A stretch of 9,546 nucleotides of DNA from Paracoccaceae bacterium. GTDB lineage: Bacteria > Pseudomonadota > Alphaproteobacteria > Rhodobacterales > Rhodobacteraceae. The stretch's first letter is position 1; the number at the start of each line of letters is the position of its first letter. This document shows, in pieces, positions 6,783 through 9,546 of this stretch. Below the pieces are notes generated by a model. It was given only the letters and a program-made list of their open reading frames with translations, did no database searches and had not been told where the DNA came from. The stretch covers positions 1 through 9,546 of the forward strand of contig JAKITE010000112.1 of assembly GCA_021648225.1 (NCBI GenBank), in the 5' to 3' direction. The translations under genes and the position numbers were made by a program.

Positions 6783-7742
6783 ATGAAGCTTTCTGAAATC
6801 AATGCTGCCGCCAGCCGGCTTGCGGGCAAAATTATCCGCACACCAGTGGTTGATGTCCGCCAGGCCGGGCTGGAGGAATTGTTACCAAAGGGCAGCCGTG
6901 TCTCGATGAAACTGGAGCTGTTTCAAAACGCCGGTTCCTTTAAGGCGCGGGGGTGTTATTTATGGCTAAACAGCCTGACCAAAGCCGAACGCGACGCCGG
7001 TGTGGTTGCCGCGAGTGGCGGCAATCATGCGATTGCCGTGGCCTGGGCTGCAAAGAACCTCGGGGTTCATGCAAAAATCGCGGTGCCCCGAAAGGCAGAC
7101 CGTTTCCGGCTGGATGCCTGCACTGCACTTGGGGCCGAAATTATTGCCGCAGATGACATCTACCATGCGTTTGAAATCATGCACGCGGTCGAAAAGTCCG
7201 AATCCCGCACCGTCATTCATCCGTTCGAGGGCGCAAATATGTCGCTGGGTGCCGCCACTTGCGGGTTGGAATATCACCAACAACGCCCCGATCTGGATGT
7301 GGTGATCCTGCCGGTTGGCGGCGGCGGATTGATCAGCGGCATGGCGGCTGCATTTAAGCAGGCAAACCCTGAAATCGAGGTTTACGGCATTGAACCTTTT
7401 GGCGCCGACAGCATGTATCGCAGTTTTCAATCGGGCCAGCCCGAAGCACTGGAAAAAGTCGATAGCATTGCAGATTCGCTTAGCTCACCCACTGCACTGC
7501 CCTATTCCTTTGGTTTGGCCCGTAAATACGTGGACAGCATTGTCAGGGTCAGCGACGATGACCTGCGCGATGCCATGCGCATTATGAATACATCGTTAAA
7601 GCTAATGCCCGAACCGGCCTGCGCGGCATCACTGGCCGGCGCGCTTGGGCCGCTGCGTGAACAATGCGAAGGCAAACGGGTGGGGCTGCTGGCCTGTGGC
7701 AGCAATATCAGCCTTGAAAAATTTACTGCGCTGACAACCTAA
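6783..7742 (+). CDS. Threonine/serine dehydratase-like PLP enzyme (fold type II)
   Basis: A 319-residue cytoplasmic enzyme of the threonine dehydratase/serine racemase family, which deaminates or racemises beta-hydroxy amino acids. The PLP lysine is Lys54 in NAGSFKARG; SGGNHAIAVAWAA binds substrate carboxylate; the phosphate loop is PVGGGGLISG at 177-186 (Gly179-Gly182); and the C-terminus has LLACGSNIS. No ACT-like regulatory domain is present, so it resembles the short catabolic TdcB/racemase type and not biosynthetic IlvA. Start ATG 6783 has AGGAA (6773-6777) five bases upstream. It lies 15 bases after the iron-binding-protein gene and probably shares its mRNA. Possible substrates include threonine, serine and hydroxylated amino acids such as hydroxyaspartate; sequence alone does not decide. 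It ends at the boundary with AT-rich DNA. Confidence 0.87.
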   Translation: MKLSEINAAASRLAGKIIRTPVVDVRQAGLEELLPKGSRVSMKLELFQNAGSFKARGCYLWLNSLTKAERDAGVVAASGGNHAIAVAWAAKNLGVHAKIAVPRKADRFRLDACTALGAEIIAADDIYHAFEIMHAVEKSESRTVIHPFEGANMSLGAATCGLEYHQQRPDLDVVILPVGGGGLISGMAAAFKQANPEIEVYGIEPFGADSMYRSFQSGQPEALEKVDSIADSLSSPTALPYSFGLARKYVDSIVRVSDDDLRDAMRIMNTSLKLMPEPACAASLAGALGPLREQCEGKRVGLLACGSNISLEKFTALTT

Positions 7743-7756
7743 GCCCACTAGTAAAC

Positions 7757-7770
7757 GCGATGCGAATCGC
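7757..7770. terminator. Hairpin between convergent genes, weak terminator candidate
   Basis: GCGAT (7757-7761) and ATCGC (7766-7770) form a five-base-pair stem around a GCGA tetraloop, in the 49-base gap between the dehydratase stop and the opposing 71-residue gene. It lacks a T-tract on either strand (TTCC on plus), so termination by this element alone is doubtful. Confidence 0.3.
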
Positions 7771-7791
7771 TTCCAGCCTAAGCTCTCCTCC

Positions 7792-8007
7792 CTAATCAAA
7801 CAGTTGTACCACTGAGAAATCTTGCAATGACTTATAGTTATCAATTTCTTTAGAGTAGGTTTCGATACAGGATCTAAGCATCGCCAAAATGTCAATCTCT
7901 GCATCCGATTGCAAAGTTTTGTCAAAATGCTCAAATGCATTGAATAAATGTGCGAGTCCTGTCATTCTTTCTTCCTGCTCCAAATTGCCAAGCTTGGGCT
8001 CATTCAT
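7792..8007 (-). CDS. Small hypothetical protein, 71 residues
   Basis: I do not recognise this protein. It is short, rich in acidic residues and predicted by eye to be mostly helical (NLEQEERMTGLAHLFNAFEH, then a segment with IDILAMLRSCIETY), without signal peptide or membrane segment, and has one cysteine. Its ATG overlaps the stop of the upstream 81-residue gene in an ATGA arrangement; only a weak GGGAAA lies before it, so coupling to that gene is likely. Lower GC than the metabolic genes before it. The overlap with a neighbouring frame of similar style is the main reason to think it is real. It converges with the dehydratase gene across 49 bases. No function is proposed. Confidence 0.55.
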   Translation of the reverse strand: MNEPKLGNLEQEERMTGLAHLFNAFEHFDKTLQSDAEIDILAMLRSCIETYSKEIDNYKSLQDFSVVQLFD

Positions 8008-8249
8008 GATATTTTATTTCCCGAAACTTGCTTATCGGTATTGCTATAAACAAGCCTTATCGAACCTTCTGAGTTAGGCGATTTTGTGATTACCCTCGCA
8101 TTTTGGTTAGAGTGAAAACTTTTGTAACATTCAAACAAACATTCAGACAGTAATTCACTTATAGCAAATTCTTTCATCTCAATGAAATAGCCCCTAAAAT
8201 CCTCCAATGCACCAGTAACGAAGTTAAATTCATCTTTATTGCCAATCAT
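8004..8249 (-). CDS. Small hypothetical protein, 81 residues
   Basis: I do not recognise this protein. The N-terminal half (to about residue 48) looks helical with many Phe, Glu and Leu, including an IxEMKEFAISELLSECLFECY stretch with two cysteines four apart; the C-terminal half is polar, with a possible beta segment (SIRLVYSN). It has no signal peptide and no transmembrane segment. The start is supported by AAGG (8261-8258 on minus) eight bases upstream, and a candidate promoter lies about 90 bases further. It overlaps the downstream 71-residue gene by four bases, the usual sign of a two-gene operon. Bases 8161-8220 contain 23 G/C of 60, against 42 of 60 in 1681-1740, so it sits in AT-richer DNA. 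Function unknown. Confidence 0.55.
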   Translation of the reverse strand: MIGNKDEFNFVTGALEDFRGYFIEMKEFAISELLSECLFECYKSFHSNQNARVITKSPNSEGSIRLVYSNTDKQVSGNKIS

Positions 8250-8293
8250 ACCAATTACCTTTTTGAATTGCGTGTAATTCAGTTATTTCTCCA

Positions 8294-8327
8294 AATTAAT
8301 TAAATTAGTCTAAATTTCTAATTAATT
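8294..8327. repeat. AT-rich inverted repeat in the 8250-8396 intergenic region
   Basis: AATTAATTA (8294-8302) and TAATTAATT (8319-8327) are perfect 9-base inverted arms with a 16-base spacer. The 60 bases 8281-8340 hold only 9 G/C. It lies between the candidate promoter and start of the small gene pair, so a regulator or nucleoid-protein site is possible; the low complexity makes chance dyads common. Confidence 0.4.
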
Positions 8328-8331
8328 CAGT

Positions 8332-8361
8332 AATATAAAATTCGGAATGTGTCTTTTGCAA
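8332..8361 (-). promoter_or_regulatory. Candidate sigma70 promoter for the two small genes
   Basis: On the minus strand TTGCAA (8361-8356) and TATATT (8337-8332) are 18 bases apart in the AT-rich gap upstream of the 81-residue gene. This would leave a leader of about 75-80 bases that contains the inverted repeat. AT-rich DNA offers many -10-like strings, so this is a modest call. Confidence 0.35.
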
Positions 8362-8396
8362 TCACGCGTTTATTCAAAAACGAGAATTATTTTGCA

Positions 8397-8903
8397 TTAG
8401 AAGGCAAAAGATGTTTGCAATGTGAATATACCTTTGACATCTTTACTGTATAAAGGGAGCAAGCCAAGGGTGATGTCTATGCCATTGTCCATACGCCATG
8501 TCAAAGAAGGGCCAATCGCAAGTACATAATCCCCGATTACCGGCCAACCTACTTGGTTTGCTTTCTCTGACACGTCTGGGTATTCAAAAAATCCTGCAAA
8601 TGCACCGACGCGAATATGGGAGCGCTTCAGTTCTAGAACCTGCACATTCATAAAGCCCAATGTGTATCTTGTTTTTTTATTGAAGCTATTTATGTAGCTA
8701 CCTACTTGAATTCCGTACTGGAAAGTTTCTTTATCCCTAAAAGAAAGCGAAACAAAAGCACCAGGGTTAATTTCATTAAACTCCATGGTTGGATCGACGT
8801 GATATGAAACCAGATTTGCTCCGATCCTCCACTGAATGTCAGCAGCCACGTTCGTAGCCGTAAATATTGAGCAAGCAGCCAAAATCACAATCCAAAGTTT
8901 CAT
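8397..8903 (-). CDS. Small predicted outer-membrane beta-barrel protein, 168 residues
   Basis: An exported protein of unknown function. A signal sequence spans about residues 1-21 (MKLWIVILAACS..., cleavage likely after VAA, before DIQW). The mature part alternates hydrophobic and polar residues in several beta-like strands separated by short turns and ends in TLQTSFAF, with the terminal Phe typical of outer-membrane barrels. A block S-Y-H35...FNEINPG (42-48) followed by GSYINSF (68-74) resembles a set of small PagP-like barrel proteins found in proteobacteria and phages, from memory and not from a search. LAAC at 8-11 also looks like a lipobox, so a lipoprotein is an alternative. The ATG at 8903 is chosen over an in-frame TTG at 8921 because AAGGAAA sits just before it. 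AT-rich neighbourhood; its own transcription unit is likely. Confidence 0.7.
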   Translation of the reverse strand: MKLWIVILAACSIFTATNVAADIQWRIGANLVSYHVDPTMEFNEINPGAFVSLSFRDKETFQYGIQVGSYINSFNKKTRYTLGFMNVQVLELKRSHIRVGAFAGFFEYPDVSEKANQVGWPVIGDYVLAIGPSLTWRMDNGIDITLGLLPLYSKDVKGIFTLQTSFAF

Positions 8904-8907
8904 TGCG

Positions 8908-8914
8908 TTTCCTT
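8908..8914 (-). promoter_or_regulatory. Shine-Dalgarno deciding the start at 8903
   Basis: AAGGAAA on the minus strand ends four bases before ATG 8903. A TTG at 8921 in the same frame would place this site inside the gene, so the ATG is preferred; the signal peptide is then of ordinary length. Confidence 0.65.
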
Positions 8915-8940
8915 TTTTCAAAAATCACTTACAAAACACA

Positions 8941-8976
8941 AAGCCCCAAGCTACCCTGATACGTTGGAGGAGGCTT
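8941..8976 (-). terminator. Weak terminator-like hairpin between the two exported-protein genes
   Basis: On the minus strand AAGCCTC (8976-8970) can pair with GGGGCTT (8947-8941), including one G-T pair, over a long loop; TGTGTTTTG follows. It would lie after the 139-residue gene. The loop is long and the T-tract is interrupted, so the call is tentative. Confidence 0.25.
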
Positions 8977-9004
8977 GAGACTCGTTTTTTGTTACGCTCA
9001 CACG

Positions 9005-9424
9005 CTATTGTGAAACTGTATACTGCGCCCATAAATTGGGATACGGGTTTGGAAAATACATGCGCTGACGGTAATCAGAGTCCTTTTCAAAGCGAATGCT
9101 TGTGACATTGCCGCTTTTAATCATTGGAACCCTGCAGTGAACACTGGTATACATATCCAAGCAAATCACGCTATTGGCAATAAACATCCATCGCCCCCGC
9201 ATGGGCTGACCTTGATACAAACCTTCAAATGTCAGGTCAGCATTTAGAGTCAATGTATACTGACGTGAAGTTAGTGCTTTGCCTGCTAAGGCATCAATTA
9301 TTGCGGCCTCGTCAGAAAAGGTTTGATACCCTGTTGGTGAAGCGGCGAGAGGCTGAAAAGCAACAGCCTGTATTGTCAGAACAAGCGCCAGAAAAGCAGC
9401 CCATTTTCTATTTTTAATAAACAT
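9005..9424 (-). CDS. Secreted hypothetical protein, 139 residues, with a cysteine pair
   Basis: The product is exported: a positive n-region (K4, R6, K7), a hydrophobic core at about 8-22, and a probable cleavage after LAA, before SPTGY (residue 29). The mature part begins with a helical FSDEAAIIDALAGKALTS segment. It then has strands TLTLNADLTFEG, a QGQPMRGRW turn-strand like those in small lipocalin- or META-like barrels, and Cys88 and Cys97 (VICLDM...VHCRVP), which could form a disulfide in the periplasm. I cannot name the family. The start is backed by AAAGGG (9437-9432 on minus) seven bases upstream. It lies upstream of, and in the same direction as, the predicted barrel protein, separated by about 100 bases that include a weak hairpin. 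Function unknown; envelope or periplasm location is inferred. Confidence 0.65.
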   Translation of the reverse strand: MFIKNRKWAAFLALVLTIQAVAFQPLAASPTGYQTFSDEAAIIDALAGKALTSRQYTLTLNADLTFEGLYQGQPMRGRWMFIANSVICLDMYTSVHCRVPMIKSGNVTSIRFEKDSDYRQRMYFPNPYPNLWAQYTVSQ

Positions 9425-9546
9425 AGTTTTACCCTTTTTTGTTTAGGTCAAATCTATTCCAATTTGACAATTCAAAATTTACCCACGCCGCCAAACTAAT
9501 CCTAAGCTGGTTACCAAATGGTTGAGGGGCTTTCAAAATTTGGAGA
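9425..9546. other. Intergenic end of window
   Basis: AT-rich non-coding stretch upstream of the minus-strand 139-residue gene, presumably holding its promoter, though I find no convincing -35/-10 pair. The decamer TTCAAAATTT occurs twice (9471-9480 and 9532-9541). The window closes with TTTGGAGA, which could be a ribosome site for a plus-strand gene starting beyond the edge. Confidence 0.4.

Noticed and set aside
7757..7783. CRISPR-like or tRNA-like structure in the 7743-7791 gap
   Set aside because: Only short hairpins (GCGAT/ATCGC, GCTT/AAGC) are present; there is no repeated unit and no cloverleaf.
8836..9105. Plus-strand 89-codon open frame across the gap between the two exported-protein genes
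   Set aside because: It crosses both minus-strand genes, has no ribosome site, and its translation shows no recognisable feature.
9471..9541. Direct repeat TTCAAAATTT at 9471 and 9532 as a possible attachment or transposon footprint
   Set aside because: Ten AT-rich bases can recur by chance and no integrase or transposase lies nearby.
9518..9546. Plus-strand ATG at 9518 opening a frame that runs off the window
   Set aside because: Only nine codons are visible, with no ribosome-binding site ahead; there is too little to support a gene.

Overview
The window looks like a piece of an alphaproteobacterial chromosome, probably from a marine Rhodobacterales (Roseobacter-like) organism. This is inferred from the protein style of FabI, Gpt and the iron-binding protein, and from the tightly packed genes; no marker gene fixes the taxon. 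Two parts differ in character. Positions 1-7742 are a dense, GC-richer run of recognisable metabolic genes. Positions 7743-9546 are clearly AT-richer and hold only short genes of unknown function, all on the minus strand.

Region 1 (1-3625, plus strand) is a compact run of four genes: fabI (enoyl-ACP reductase, its first dozen or so codons lying before the window), gpt (xanthine phosphoribosyltransferase), a PLP-dependent Cys/Met-metabolism enzyme of the cystathionine lyase/synthase family, and a soluble cytochrome P450. Neighbouring genes touch or overlap (1 base shared, 0 bases apart, 4 bases shared), so they are very likely co-transcribed and partly translationally coupled, although their functions do not form an obvious pathway. 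A minus-strand M20 amidohydrolase (3612-4781) converges on the P450 and overlaps its end by 14 bases.

Region 2 (4782-7742) begins with a 76-base divergent promoter region between the amidohydrolase and mazG (house-cleaning NTP pyrophosphohydrolase). mazG has no visible Shine-Dalgarno and may be leaderless. Next comes a two-gene operon: a periplasmic Fe(III)-type ABC binding protein with no permease or ATPase in view, and a fold-type-II PLP enzyme resembling threonine/serine dehydratase. A TTGACC-17-TATTTA promoter with a CGACTAAA/TTTAGTCG inverted repeat around its -10 lies ahead of this operon and is a plausible operator.

Region 3 (7743-9546) contains two tiny overlapping unknown genes (81 and 71 residues), a small exported protein that looks like an outer-membrane beta-barrel (168 residues), and a secreted 139-residue protein with a cysteine pair. 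The composition drop and lack of recognisable families suggest accessory or recently acquired DNA. I saw no tRNA, rRNA, CRISPR array, insertion sequence or integrase gene. No complete new system can be demonstrated. The best leads are the orphan iron-binding protein/dehydratase operon with its putative operator, the overlapping small gene pair, and the P450 coupled to a PLP lyase.
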